A stretch of 64,000 nucleotides of DNA from Beaufortia kweichowensis (Eukaryota; Chordata; Actinopteri; Cypriniformes; Gastromyzontidae). This document shows, piece after piece, positions 11,192 through 23,050 of this stretch (positions within the stretch are counted from its first letter, which is position 1; the number at the start of each line of letters is the position of its first letter). The stretch lies in contig CM032806.1 in the NCBI GenBank assembly GCA_019155185.1, positions 16,768,883 to 16,832,882 on the forward strand. The letters run 5' to 3'. The notes beneath the pieces were generated by a model, which had not been told where the DNA came from, did no database searches, and was given only the letters and a program-made list of their open reading frames with translations. The position numbers and the translations under genes are program-made.

Positions 11192-11273
11192 CTTCTGTAG
11201 CAGTTGAGAGCCTGAATATTTGGATGCGATGGATTTGATCTCTCCACCGAATGCTGAAGACCAAAGTTTCACA
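11192..11273 (-). CDS. cacna2d3: cacna2d3 coding exon 2
   Basis: An 82-nt exon with acceptor TTTTTAG and donor GTAAACTG on the minus strand. With the two bases carried from exon 1 it reads VVKLWSSAFGGEIKSIASKY then SGSQLLQK, ending in phase 0 before exon 3. The VKLW.SAFGGEIKSIA.KYSGSQLLQ pattern is the conserved start of mature alpha2delta-3. The GGEIKSIA stretch separates it from alpha2delta-4, which I recall as GGDLYNTV at this place. The exon is too short to appear as an open frame, but the splice phases on both sides agree. Confidence 0.95.
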
Positions 11274-11613
11274 CTAAAAACAAGGCAACAAATCGATTGT
11301 TAGTTGAATTTGACTGAACTGCAACAAATTTGGGTAGAAAAGAAAAGTGCAATGACCTGTAACATGCTATACTGTACTTTATCTCCAACTATTTTACGTA
11401 GCTACATTTTTACATGCTGTTTTCATGACCTTTTTAAAATAAATGTCATACCACTGGACTAATAAAACTTCAAGATCTAAATGATAAATATTTACAACAG
11501 TTTTCAAATACTACATTTAGATTTCATACAAAGAAAAGTATTTCTGTTTGCAATAGTATAAAATCAACACATATTAGCAGATGATAAATAAAATGACAGT
11601 AAGATGTACTCAC

Positions 11614-11696
11614 ACGGAGAGAGGAATGACTGCATGAGATCCAGAGACTGTAATCCACAGCAGGAGGAAATAATGAAACGAAAGTCTCGTGTTCAT
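11614..11696 (-). CDS. cacna2d3: cacna2d3 coding exon 1 (start codon and signal peptide)
   Basis: The ATG is at 11696-11694 (context AAACATGA). The exon reads MNTRLSFHYFLLLWITVSGS then HAVIPLS and splits a Val codon at a GTGAGT donor. This is a short signal peptide: a basic residue, a hydrophobic core FLLLWITV, and small residues before the cleavage region. The IPLSVVKLW joint with exon 2 matches CACNA2D3. An in-frame TGA lies further upstream, and no other ATG fits, so the start is well defined. The 5' UTR and promoter lie to the right and contain a 210-bp CT/TG microsatellite from about 105 bp upstream of the ATG. Confidence 0.92.
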
Positions 11697-11795
11697 GTTT
11701 ATAATGATGATGAGATGACATGTGAAACGCTGTTGTGCTCGTGTCAATACTCTAGTTTACTTCTATCACATGAATTAAGCCGTCTCCTCTCTCAT

Positions 11796-12010
<215 letters not shown>

Positions 12011-13059
12011 GATGATGTTGCTGGTAGTTTGAAGTGCCCTGCAGAGCCGTGTACTACCATTCATTGTAGCACCACAATAATTATTATTTTATGTGTAATA
12101 CTCACACTATGCTTATCTTGAGAAGGGACACTGAATCTGAAAGACTGAGTTTCAGGACTGCAGAGACCAGAAAGAAAAGTGCAAGTTTAGCAAAATCCAA
12201 AGCTGAATTATTCATAGCCTGGAACTTCATAAACGCAGCTAAATGTGAAGCAAGTTAAGATAAAACATAACATCTTAGATGCAAATAATTAAACCCAAAT
12301 ACTTCTGAGAAATAAGGTGATAATCATGTATGTGATACTTTAGGTTATTCAAAGTCACTTACCTCAAAAGCTTTGAGTCAGTACAGACAGACCGGGGCTG
12401 GTACTTGTGTGTTGTAATGGTCTGTTATCAATGGTCTGGTGATTTATGTTTTGATGTCAATCTTACACACTATGAAAAGACAAACACAAGTGGGGTGAAT
12501 GCACTTAGTCATTTACAATGACTACTATTGAATAATGTAGCTATAGGTTATAGTTCATGTGACTTATGCATGCTTTACTATATTACATTAATCAATAACT
12601 AATCAACAATATTTATATTAAGCTTTTTTGCTATTGTGGCTCCATCTGGTGGACAACATGTAGTTATTACATTGTACAGTTTTTCAAAAAAGCTGGCCGA
12701 TCATTTTCAAAAAGGGAAATTTACTAACCTTAACCCTAATTTTCACAGTGTGCATTTGAACAGGTATGGTTTTGAAATATGGTACTGGTGTAACCAGTAA
12801 GATCTCGAACCGGTGATCAGTTCGGCAGTAATATGAGGTGTAGCTATCACCAGAAAGTTTAGCTATCACACCTCATACCGGGGACGAAGGTGACACACGC
12901 CACCCCGGGCGAGAAAAGACGCGCTTCGAAAGTCTGGACAAGCCCAAGTCCGAACATCCAGGAGGCGGCCGCGAAGTAGTTCCGCACAAAATAGGGATAT
13001 AGAGCCTTATCACACTCCTACTCGAGTGATATTGCTATAATAGAAGTAAACTAGTGCAC
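12011..13059. other. 5' flank of cacna2d3, no gene
   Basis: AT-rich DNA with a telomere-like patch (CTTAACCCTAAT near 12730). A short GC-rich island with several CpGs lies at about 12850-12980 (CACCCCGGGCGAG, GGCGGCCGCG). The island could be promoter-related or part of a repeat; I recognise no exon in it. Confidence 0.4.
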
Positions 13060-13230
13060 AATTAAGTTTTCTGTGTGTACTGCAAGTGAACTTATAAGTA
13101 TACTAGTATTTACTGTTGTAATACTTGTAGTAAAAGATTCGTTTATGAAAGTATACTTTGATGTATACTCCAGTTTTGTACTGCAAGTGTTCATTTAGGG
13201 TACTCACAGTAAACTACAACTTTATTCGTT
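13060..13230. repeat. AGTATACT-rich MITE-like segment (left block)
   Basis: Dense in AGTATACT / ACTTGTAGTA motifs and containing TACTGCAAGTGTTCATTTAG. A related block follows at 15390-15870 (CTGCAAGTGTTCTTTTACTG, GAAGTATACTAACAGCACAC). Fish genomes carry small non-autonomous DNA transposons of this style; the exact family is not known to me. Confidence 0.45.
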
Positions 13231-13269
13231 TTATACTGCAGCCTCACTCCGGCCGGGATAAGTGGGTCT

Positions 13270-14680
13270 CACGATCACAGAATTGTCAGTTCTGGTCTTA
13301 GTCAGAGGTTACAGTGTTAACTAATATCATTAAGCTCAGGACAAAATAAATGTTGATTTAGTCACGTTCATACAACTTGCTAACTTGCTAAACCCCAGTC
13401 TGATCTTATCCTGACATACTTCTTCTGCAGTAACACCAGACTCATCTTAATCTACTGAAAATAACAATTTCTGAAGAATTTTAAATGAGTCAATAATGAC
13501 AATTTATTATGCCAGGCAGGTAAAACATTAATTAAACAATAAAATAAACAATGAAAATTTAGTTTCAATGAATAGAAATGATCAAGAATATAAAAGTTAC
13601 AAATGAAAAGTCATACCTGACAATAGAGAAGTTCTGCTTACAGAATGCCTCCCCGAGCATTTTGCCAAGACACCTTTTATACACACATGAGACAAAGAGT
13701 TATAAAATGTTCAACTAGAATTAGTTGGTCAGTTTCTCGTGACCTAAAGGGACACCCAACTGAGATTAAACTATAAAAACAGAGAAAACACACCCAGAGC
13801 AGGAGTGCGTACTTTCTCTCAAGTTCTTCACCTTCTTGTTCACTCTGTTCTATAGTTATATAAATTAGACCTGTTTACCCATCGCACCAAGACCTTTACA
13901 ATGATACCAAACATGAAGTTGAAACCTTATTGACATCACAACATACACACATACATGCTTGATAACTTTCCAGTCTTCAGAATCTGATGGAGGGAGGAAG
14001 AGATAAAAGACAGTGTCTGTATACTGTATCAGCACCACCTGAGGAGATGCAGGAGACTTATCTCCTGAGAACCAACACCAAAAGGCTTTTATTATTTTAT
14101 AGCACATCTCATCTCATGAGTCCAGTGCTGATTACTTGACCAGCTGTCTTACACATCACACGTGCTACATAACACGCTTATATCATAAAACAGAACTGCT
14201 TCAATACTTCCAGTGTTGGAATTGAGGGGGGCTGGGGTGGTCCTGGAAGGACGTCCTATAAAGCACAGAAATATAAATTGTTTCCCTGGTTTTTATTCAA
14301 ATTAAAATACTAAATGAATTTAAAATTCTCCTGCTTTGATGCCACTAAGGGATACTATCTAATATTTGTCCCCATTTCGCAATAAACTAATCCAAAAGAT
14401 TTCTGTGTGAAATAAATGTAAACCCTCATGTGCGCCTCACGCTGTTTTCTAAAGGAATTGACAGACGACTCAATGTCTCTGTCACCGAATTTACCAATAC
14501 TGAATAAGCATTTGTGTTATAACTAAAAGTTATTATGGCATTTACATTAACAGAAATGTGTCAAATTTTGATCATTCATGTATTGATAAAAAAATGAGTT
14601 ATAAAGTAAAAGAATATTTATTTCTTTTTGGTTATTGCATCTCTCATGAGGTGAACGTGATTTCACCAACACCATCAGAT
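13270..14680. other. Intergenic, possible LTR-like segment at 13480-13800
   Basis: No gene seen. The part near 13500-13650 (CAATTTATTA, then TACCTGACAAT, then CTGCTTACAGA) shares its order of motifs with 45545-45730, between the two bicd2 intron-7 minisatellites. Both may be minus-oriented LTR relatives. This is a weak similarity judged by eye. Confidence 0.35.
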
Positions 14681-14685
14681 TGCAG

Positions 14686-14750
14686 GATTAGGATTAGGGT
14701 GTATGTTAGATTTAGGATTGGGTTAGGGGTTAGGGTTTGAGTTAAGGCTA
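14686..14750 (+). repeat. Degenerate interstitial telomere-like repeat
   Basis: About nine variants of TTAGGG/TTAGGAT (GGATTAGGATTAGGG, GGGTTAGGGGTTAGGG). This is too short and impure for a telomere. Confidence 0.7.
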
Positions 14751-16029
14751 ATTTGGCCTTTCTTTGATTAAAACATCTTACTTTGTGAAATCACGGCGAC
14801 CCTACAGTGAGGGCACCCCCCCATTATCTTAATTCAAACACTGGATAAAAGCATTTTAAATGTTACATTATGTACAGTATGTACAGTAGTTCAGTCAGAC
14901 AGAGCATTTACTTACTAGGCCTTAACTATTTTCCACACTTTATAAACAGTGGGTTTCTAAATGTAAAAAGAAATCAATGCCCTTGGATAGAAAATTGGAT
15001 CTTTCAATACTCAACTGGGCTATATACATTTTTTTAAATATATTGCGTGGTGGGGAGATAATATTATCTGTAGAAATAGACCTGCTACCACTAGAAATAA
15101 TCCTAGAGGAAACACTGTACTGTAATCCATTCTTAAAGAAAGCACACATATCTGTTTTATCAGTACGGTTGTCTGTCATACAGTAGATTGTACATCACGA
15201 CAATCACGTATCTCTCATGTTCTTTCTTTTTCATCAAGTAATACAGTAAGGTATTTGCTTTCTTTCTTTACCTGAAACAAATGCATCTTAATGACCGACT
15301 GAGTTGTAGTTGTGTATCGGCCATTACTGGCAAGCTCTGCTATAGGAATGAGATCGGAAGAGAAAAAGTGCTATTGGTGCATCTCTAACTGCAAGTGTTC
15401 TTTTACTGTACTCTCAGTAAACTACTACAGTACTACTTTTTTACCACAACTTTTCTTTAAGATCAGTTTCTGTGTGGCTTATTATCGCTTTGTATAAAGC
15501 AGATCAGATTAAGGTCCATGTCTATTTCATTTACTCTATAATCCACCTCAAAGCTTGTTACTACAGTATATGAACTTGAACATAAAGGTTTATACATAAG
15601 ACAGTATGTAATATTATGTGTGAACATAATCAAAAGAGTAAAAACAACTACTGTTCAAGGCAAGTAAACATAGAATACGTAATTATGCTTTTATACATGT
15701 CAATGACTGTCAGTAAAGTCATGTATACTTCAGTGCAATTTTAAGTACCTAAAGTACATTTCAGAGAAGTACGTAACAAGTTGACTGCAGGTATACTTTC
15801 TTATTTTTTCTTTAAAAGAAGTATACTAACAGCACACTTGAATAAACTTCTTTTTCATAAGGGTAATGCAGTTCATCCAGTTTGAACATAACTGACGAGG
15901 AGAACACAGAAAACACACAGAACACGGCACTAAAAAAGAGATAAGGAGGAGAGAGTGGTGCCTCTGCAACAACTGTTAAGTGTGTGCCAATCGACAGAGA
16001 GAGTGTGTGTTACAAGGAGATCCGCTTTC
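14751..16029. other. Intergenic; AGTATACT-rich MITE-like block at 15390-15870
   Basis: AT-rich, no gene seen. The 15390-15870 part repeats motifs found at 13060-13230 and ends in TTTTTCATAAGGGTAATGCAG, a MITE-like end. Confidence 0.4.
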
Positions 16030-16182
16030 TGAGTCCTGAGAGCGTAATGGACGTTAGGGACTGTAATGTATTAGGAGTTCACTCAGGTACTGAGAAGCTA
16101 AACCATGTAGAGCTTTATAATTAGTCAGTAAGATCTTAAAGTTAATATGTTGTGTAATGGGTAACCAGTGGAGTGTTGACAG
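16030..16182 (-). mobile_element. L2-like LINE fragment, minus strand
   Basis: This 150-bp piece is nearly identical in order and sequence to 3150-3303 (GAGAGCGTAATGGACGTTAG, AACCATGTAGAG, GTAAGATCTTAAAGTTAATA). It is a truncated copy of the C-terminal coding end of the same LINE family. Confidence 0.88.
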
Positions 16183-16637
16183 TCTTGTGGTTTTACAAGT
16201 GTTTTACAAGAACCTCTGAGGACCCTAACTTCAGAACTGAATTTAAAGAATGTCCACGACTGGTAATGGTTCCTCTGAGAACTGCTCTTTGTAAAAAGAA
16301 GCGCCTTGAGGTTCTCCTGATGTTTCCGCCGGTGTGGCAGTGTGAAGAACCCCAAATGGTTCTTCCAGGATCCTTTAGTTTTTACAGTGTATATTTACAG
16401 GAAAATGGACTAGTCTTTTTGTATCAAAAACATTTTGCATGAAATGCTTCTGTAATTTTGTTAAGCATCATTCTTATCATGTATATTTGTTCACAACTAT
16501 AGTTTAGGGTCTTACAGATATGCATCATACCGTGATGTTGACATGGTGGATGCATGGCAGACTAGGTGGAAGAATCCAGAGAATCATTCCATCTTGTGCA
16601 GTTAACAAAATAAGAAATGCATACCCTGAGAGAAGGG
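16183..16637. other. Intergenic flank of solo LTR
   Basis: No gene or repeat recognised. It ends with the AAGGG target-site copy at 16633-16637. Confidence 0.5.
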
Positions 16638-19063
16638 TGTCACGCCTTCAGCATCGGATTCGTTCCCGCACTACACCCGCTCTGCATCCCCGGACTTCTG
16701 AGAACTCAATTTCCCATGTCACCTTGCACCTCACCGCACCTGGTCCCAATCACTAATCATCATCATTCACTCGCACCTGTTCACGATTACCCGGACTCTA
16801 TGTATACTGTGTTTGTTTCTGTGTTTTTTTGTCCGGTATTGTTGTTCCTGACAGTTTGTTACCTGTCGTTTACGGTTTGCCTGTCTGGATATATGACCTG
16901 TTTGAATCTCTGCCTGGTTTTTGGATTTACTTACCTGTTTTGGAAACTTACCTGTTGTGGATACTTACTTGCTTTTTGAATGCTCGCCTGTTTTTGCATG
17001 CGCTCTAGTTTGTGGATGAGTACCTGGTTTTGCATGCGCTCTAGTTTGTGGATGAGTACCTGGTTTTGCATGCGCTCTAGTTTGTGTATGAGTATCTGGT
17101 TTTGCATGCGCTCTAGTTTGTGGATGAGTACCTGTTTTTGCATGCGCTTTAGTTTGTGGATGAGTACCTGGTTTTGCATGCGCTCTAGTTTGTGGATGAG
17201 TACCTGGTTTTGCATGCGCTTTAGTTTGTGGATGAGTACCTGGTTTTGCATGCGCTCTAGTTTGTGGATGAGTACCTGGTTTTGCATGCTTCCTAGTTTG
17301 TGGATGAGTACCTGGTTTTGCATGAGCTCTAGTTTGTGGATGAGTACCTGGTTTTGCATGCTCTAGTTTGTGGATGAGTACCTGTTTTTTGCATGCGCTT
17401 TAGTTTGTGGATGAGTACCTGGTTTTGCATGCGCTCTAGTTTGTGGATGAGTACCTGGTTTTGCATGCGCTTTAGTTTGTGGATGAGTACCTGGTTTTGC
17501 ATGCGCTTTAGTTTGTGGATGAGTACCTGGTTTTGCATGCGCTTTAGTTTGTGGATGAGTACCTGTTTTTGCATGCTTAGTTTGTGGATGAGTACCTGGT
17601 TTTGCATGCCTCTAGTTTGTGGATGAGTACCTGTTTTTGCATGCGCTCTAGTTTGTGTATGAGTATCTGGTTTTGCATGCGCTCTAGTTTGTGTATGAGT
17701 ATCTGGTTTTGCATGCCTAGTTTGTGGATGAGTACCTGTTTTTGCATGCGCTTTAGTTTGTGGATGAGTACCTGGTTTTGCATGCGCTCTAGTTTGTGGA
17801 TGAGTACCTGGTTTTGCATGCGCTTTAGTTTGTGGATGAGTACCTGGTTTTGCATGCGCTCTAGTTTGTGGATGAGTACCTGGTTTTGCATCGCTCTAGT
17901 TTGTGGATGAGCAACCTGGTTTTGCATGAGCTCTAGTTTGTGGATGAGTACCTGGTTTTGCATGCGCTCTAGTTTGTGGATGAGTACCTGTTTTTGCATG
18001 CGCTTTAGTTTGTGGATGAGTACCTGGTTTGCATGCTCTAGTTTGTGGATGAGTACCTGGTTTTGCATGCGCTTTAGTTTGTGGATGAGTACCTGGTTTT
18101 GCATGCGCTTTAGTTTGTGGATGAGTACCTGGTTTTGCATGCGCTTTAGTTTGTGGATGAGGTACCTGTTTTGCATGTACGCTCTAGTTTGTGGATGAGT
18201 ACCTGGTTTTGCATGCTCTAGTTTGTGGATGAGTACCTGTTTTTTGCATGCGCTCTAGTTTGTGTATGAGTATCTGGTTTTGCATGCGCTCTAGTTTGTG
18301 GATGAGTACCTGTTTTGCATGCTTTAGTTTGTGGATGAGTACCTGGTTTTGCATGCTTAGTTTGTGGATGAGTACCTGGTTTTGCATGCGCTTTAGTTTG
18401 TGGATGAGTACCTGGTTTTGCATGCGCTCTAGTTTGTGGATGAGTACCTGGTTTGCATGCTCTAGTTTGTGGATGAGTACCTGGTTTTGCATGAGCTCTA
18501 GTTTGTGGATGAGTACCTGGTTTTGCATGCGCTCTAGTTTGTGGATGAGTACCTGTTTTTGCATGCGCTTTAGTTTGTGGATGAGTACCTGGTTTTGCAT
18601 GCGCTCTAGTTTGTGGATGAGTACCTGGTTTTGCATGCGCTTTAGTTTGTGGATGAGTACCTGGTTTTGCATGCTTTAGTTTGTGGATGAGTACCTGGTT
18701 TTGCATGCGCTTTAGTTTGTGGATGAGTACCTGTTTTGCATGCTTCTAGTTTGTGGATGATGAGTACCTGGTTTTGCATGCTCTAGTTTGTGGATGAGTA
18801 CCTGTTTTTGCATGCGCTTTAGTTTGTGGATGAGTACCTGGTTTTGCATGCGCTCTAGTTTGTGGATGAGTACCTGGTTTTGCATGCGCTCTAGTTTGTG
18901 GATGAGTACCTGGTTTTGCATGCGCTCTAGTTTGTGGATATTTACCTGTACTGTGCTTTTGCCTCAGTTTTTTGCTGTCTGGTGAACAGTGGGTAGCCTC
19001 TAATTCAGTAAATTCTGTTAAACTTACCAGTTCTGACTCTGTCTCCTCCTTTCACCCGTAACG
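16638..19063 (+). mobile_element. Solo LTR (Gypsy-like) swollen by an internal minisatellite
   Basis: The left end begins TGTCACGCCTTCAG and the right end finishes CACCCGTAACG. A 5-bp direct repeat AAGGG flanks it (16633-16637 and 19064-19068). TGTCAC...GTAAC ends and the TTCCCATGTCACCTTGCACC block after the start match the layout of the LTR at 595-888 (TTCCCATGATCCCTTGCACT). There is no internal domain between the target copies, so this is a solo LTR. Its non-repetitive parts are only about 340 bp (left) and 120 bp (right); the 2 kb between them is a 36-bp tandem array. A possible TATA region (TATGTATACTG) is near 16800. The final G where A is expected is the main oddity at the ends. Confidence 0.8.
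16975..18945. repeat. 36-bp minisatellite inside solo LTR (~55 copies)
   Basis: The repeat unit begins GCTCTAGTTTGTGGATGAGT and ends in CCTGGTTTTGCATGC, with common variants GCTTTAG, GTATGAGTATC and CTGTTTTTGCATGC. One-base deletions occur in some units. A diverged seed is visible before the array (CTTACCTGTTTTGG, CTTACCTGTTGTGG, CTCGCCTGTTTTTGC, 16930-17000), so the array probably grew out of LTR sequence. The unit length is a multiple of three, which explains open frames on both strands; they are not genes. Confidence 0.96.
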
Positions 19064-19068
19064 AAGGG

Positions 19069-19657
19069 AAATCTACACAGGGTTTAAAGATGTAGATATG
19101 GATCATTCAGTAGAAGTGGATGAAGCATGGAGAAATTTTAGTAACATTTAGTAACAAGGTCACGACTGCTTCCAGTGAAGGACGGCCCTGAAACTTAACT
19201 CATCTGCACAACTGTATAAATAATATGTGAAAGGGACAGACGGGGTTCTTTCTGTCGTATTGCTCGATGGGGAACTCCTTTGATTGTGTAAATGAGGGAC
19301 AGATCGAACCCAGAGCTCTGCATATTTTCTTCAAGTGTATTCTTTAATATATTTTGTCTTGTTAGAATAAATCCTTTTTAAAAAAAGATGTATTTTGACT
19401 CCTCCTTCCTGAATAAACGAGCACGCGGACTTGAGGAATTAAATGTCAAGTTTAGAAAACATTTTTGGTTGGACTAAACCTTTTATAAATAGACAGAAGC
19501 TTCAGTGGACAATATCACATATATCACAAACCAAAACAACACACATTTATCACTTCAGCCTCATAAGTTTAATGTGTTAATGCTAAATATAGATTTTTAT
19601 TTTACCTTTAGACTCTTGCCTATAATTACCACAATGCATTTCTTTGTTTGGAGATAA
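19069..19657. other. Intergenic between solo LTR and Harbinger element
   Basis: AT-rich, no gene or repeat recognised. Confidence 0.5.
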
Positions 19658-19797
19658 TAGGCTTGTTTGAGATGCGCCTTGCCTCGCCTGAAATGTATGC
19701 AAGAGTAGGCGGCTGCAGTAAGGGGAGGGGTCAAAAAAAACCTTTGAAGTCGGACACTTCCTGAATCTCGCCGTTCTGTCGCCTGCAAACGTCAGCA

Positions 19798-21550
19798 ATG
19801 GAGGAGATCGCGTTCGCGTTTTTTATCGCAGAAGAAGTGGATGTAATGGAAATACCACTGTTTTTACATGAAGATGATTATTATAATGATAATCACCAAA
19901 GGTACTGTCAAATAATGTCCAAATAAACAGCTTATACAACAACATGTAAGAAATTTTCAAGGATTGTATTAGCAAATGGTAAATGAAGTAAATAGCAAGT
20001 TGACAGATGTCAGAACAACTGTTTGTCCTTTGCTAGGAATGTCCCTAAAATTGACATTTCATTGAGCAAGTGGTCCATTTGTACAGTCCCTCTGAGTTTC
20101 AGAGTCATTTCAGACTTTCTAGAGGGCGTGTGGAGGTATGTAGGGGTGAGAAGAAGTACATCATGTAAGACACACACATATAGTTTTATGCAAAAGTTTG
20201 GGCCCCCTTGCAGAAGCTGTGAAAATGTGAATAATTTTAACAAAATAAGAGATCATGCAAAATGCATGTTATTTTTATTTATTTATCACTGTTCTGAGTA
20301 AGATATTTTAAGACTCAAACACAACTATTAAAAGGTTCAAACATTCACTGATGCTCTCAGAAAGAAACACCATGCATTAAGAGCTGGAGTTGAAACAAAG
20401 CACGTAAATGTACTATGGGGACATAGCTTGATTGTCTAAAATATTATTTTTTGGGCTTAAGCCCTGTTTGTTTCAACTGTTGTGCTGTTGTATATGAAAT
20501 AAAATGTTTCCATGTTTTATCATATTAATCATGTTTTTCTGTTCCTAATGCAGGAGCTTATCAATACACTTGGCCCTTTCTATATGAATGCACAGCAGAC
20601 CAAGGTACCACTGACCAACAGTATACTTGCTCTCTGTGGACTCTTTCCAACCAAGAGTCCTATAGAGGAGTGGCAGACAGATTTAACTTGACCAAATCCA
20701 CAGTTTCAAAACACCTGCATGAGTTCTGTTCTCTTGTAAGAAATCATTTGTCACACTACATCTCTTGGCCCAGAGGAGAAGCCCTGCACATGTCTCAGTT
20801 AGGATTCAAAACAGCTGGGTTTCCTAACACTGTCTGTCTTGCGGTTGATGGATGCCATATTCCTATTGTAAAACCTCACTGTGAGAATCCTGTGGCCTAT
20901 ATCAATAGGAAACAATTCTATTCTGTGAATCTTACAGGATTCTGTGACAGTCAGCGGCGTTTCTGTCATGTCAGTGTGGGTCACCCTGGTAGCTGGCATG
21001 ATTCAAGGGCATTTCTGTTTGTCAGAGGTAGGGTGCCTTCTTCAGGAAGATCCACATTCCCTGGTTCCAGAGGGCATGCATATTATTGGAGACTCTGCAT
21101 ACCCTCTTTTTGCTACAGCTTATGAAGCCATACAGGGACAATGGCCACTTGACTGTCAGACAAAGACGGTTTTAATAAGAAACTGAATTCGCTTCGTGTA
21201 GTAATTGAGCACGCCTTTGGTATATTAAAAACAAAATTCAGGAGAGATTGAAATGTCTTCACATGAAAGATTTGAAGAACATTTCTTCTGCAGTCACAGC
21301 CTGTTGCATCCTTCACAACATGTGCCTGGAATCCAGTGACCACATAGATGAGGATGAGCAGACGGATGATATGGAGGATGAACCATATCCACCAGAGGCC
21401 ACATTCACAATGATGCATCACATTATAGAGATGCAATTTGTGGCTGCCTGTAGACATTACATTGACATTCTTCCTTCAACCCTTGCCATAAACACATCTT
21501 TTCTTTTGCACAAAGCTTTTTTTTTAATTTACTGTTTTGGAATTAGTTAA
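19798..21550 (+). pseudogene. HARBI1-like DDE transposase, frameshifted
   Basis: The start is ATG 19798 (MEEIAFAFFIAEEVDVMEIP, an acidic N-terminus typical of HARBI1-like proteins). A middle piece NVPKIDISLSKWSICTVPLS lies at about 20038. The main part is 20560-21170: GVADRFNLTKSTVSKHLHEF (helix-turn-helix), LAVDGCHIPI (first catalytic Asp) and GHPGSWHDSRAF (second Asp), then a frame change near 21000-21030 to LVPEGMHIIGDSAYPL. Another frame change follows TKTVLIRN, giving VIEHAFGILKTKFR (catalytic Glu) at about 21205-21240, then CCILHNMCLESSDHIDEDEQ. All three catalytic residues are present but in three frames. Harbinger transposase cuts and pastes the element; a DNA-binding partner protein is normally needed. 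Confidence 0.88.
20160..20330 (+). repeat. Short dispersed repeat inside Harbinger element
   Basis: A block starting near TATGCAAAAGTTTGGGCCCC and running into an AT-rich tail resembles a common vertebrate MITE end. It may be a later insertion in an intron of the transposase. Boundaries are not resolved. Confidence 0.4.
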
Positions 21551-21689
21551 TACATCTAATAATGATGTAGTATTATGCCCTGTGTGGGGAGGAAAGTTTT
21601 GTGATGGTGTTATTATGATGTGTGATGAACAATAAATATAACATGAGACGCATGAGAATGGACTGTATATAGTTATACTTTATTTTTTA

Positions 21690-23050
21690 ATAGATCTATT
21701 AACATTTCTTGTGATTTACTGATTTTTTTAGTTGTTCAAGTATTTCTCCAAGGCAGGTTACAGTTTTCTTTTCAAACACCCTTCTGCGTTTCTCTTTGAG
21801 CCTTCTTCGGCACTCCAAGTCAGGCCGCACTAGTGATTCTAAAGCAGCGGTTCTCCTTTCTGAATGTGCCTCAAAAACATCATAGAAAGTTGATCTCATT
21901 GGTCTTCTTCTTTGTGTTTCTGTGAAGGGGAGACCAGTGGAGGGACCTGGTTGCTCTTCTGAGAGGGCCGTTCATGGGAGCTTGATGCGGTGCTGTTGAG
22001 GGCTCTGGAGCTGTAGTCTGGGATGAGATGGTGTTGAATAGAGGAGTTGAGCATATTGTGCCCGATGGTGCACTCCCAACCCACATTTCCCAAATAAGTC
22101 TTCCATTTGCTGTGAGAATACATGTAAAACAATATAAATATAAATGCATTTAAAATGGTTTAAATGTAAACCCAGCAATTCTCATGGTAATTGCAATACA
22201 TAAAGCATGCCAACCTTGTAATACTTCCCAAGTTACTTTTCCCTCTCTGTTGCTCTAACAACGGTCTTTAGCCCTTTATAGGTAGTTATCATGTTGCCAA
22301 GTTTTTTTTCTCAGTTTGTCATTACTGACGCTGTAACCTTTTCTTTAAAAGCTTGTTCAAGCTTTTGTAGAAAGCAATTTTGTTTTGTAATACAGATGCA
22401 GGTACTTTGTGTGAGGTCCCAGCAGCAGCAGTGTGGTCCTGTGTGTGAATTCTATGAAAACAAGTCAGTACTAATACTTTAATAATAGAGATAAGAGAAA
22501 CTTTGTGTAGATACTGGATAGTGCATTTTGAATTGGTACATACCTTGTTGGGTTTCTTGACATTGTAACGGTTTGGATTGAGGATTGTGTGTTTGCAAGG
22601 CTTGAGTGAGATGTATTTCCCTTGTTTCAACAGAACACTCAACAAGTGATGCTGAAGAGGAGTAATCACTGGAGGGGACACTGGGTCAAAGATGCTGGAC
22701 GATGGGTTGTAACTGGAGGGGACACTGGGTCAAAGATGCTGGACGATGGGTTGTAACTGAGGGGACACTGGGTCAAAGATGCTGATCTGATGGGTTGTAA
22801 CTGGAGGGGACACTGGGTCAAAGATGCTGGACGATGGGTTGTAACTGGAGGGGGACACTGGGTCAAAGATGCTGGATGATGGGTAATATCTGCCAAGGAA
22901 AAAAAAAAAAACACAATTAATAAAATAATCTCTATGCTCATTTTATGAATGTGATTAACAAATACCTTACCGTGTTTCTGTGCTGCAGATCTCACTTGTT
23001 GCATTATGTATGCTGCATATTTTTCATCTGTAAAAAAAATGCTATCAATC
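21690..23050 (-). pseudogene. Second Harbinger gene (likely Myb/trihelix-type partner protein), degraded
   Basis: The minus strand holds in order: KYAAYIMQQVRSAAQKHGK (about 23020-22960), a region of tandem SIFDPVSPPVTTH-type repeats (22890-22676), SLKPCKHTILNPNRYNVKKP (about 22600), and a basic C-terminal part SERRTAALESLVRPDLECRR then RLKEKRRRVFEKKT (about 21860-21780). The second protein of PIF/Harbinger elements is a DNA-binding Myb/SANT-like factor that carries the transposase to the nucleus. The position and direction fit, but I do not see the Trp-spaced Myb helices clearly, so the call rests mainly on context. Confidence 0.55.
22676..22884. repeat. ~44-bp minisatellite, about 5 copies, in Harbinger second gene
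   Basis: The unit contains GGGGACACTGGGTCAAAGAT then GCTGGACGATGGGTTGTAAC and TGGAG. Copies vary by single-base changes and indels, which break the minus-strand reading frame. Confidence 0.92.

Noticed and set aside
14686..14750. Telomere or subtelomere
   Set aside because: Only about 60 bp of impure TTAGGG-like repeats, with unique genes on both sides.
16975..18945. Could the regular 36-bp repeats be a CRISPR array?
   Set aside because: The repeats are head-to-tail with no unique spacers, in a vertebrate genome, inside an LTR.
16931..18985. Series of QVLIHKLERMQN / SSLWMSTWFCMR repeat proteins on both strands
   Set aside because: They are translations of the 36-bp minisatellite; the period is a multiple of three and both strands stay open.
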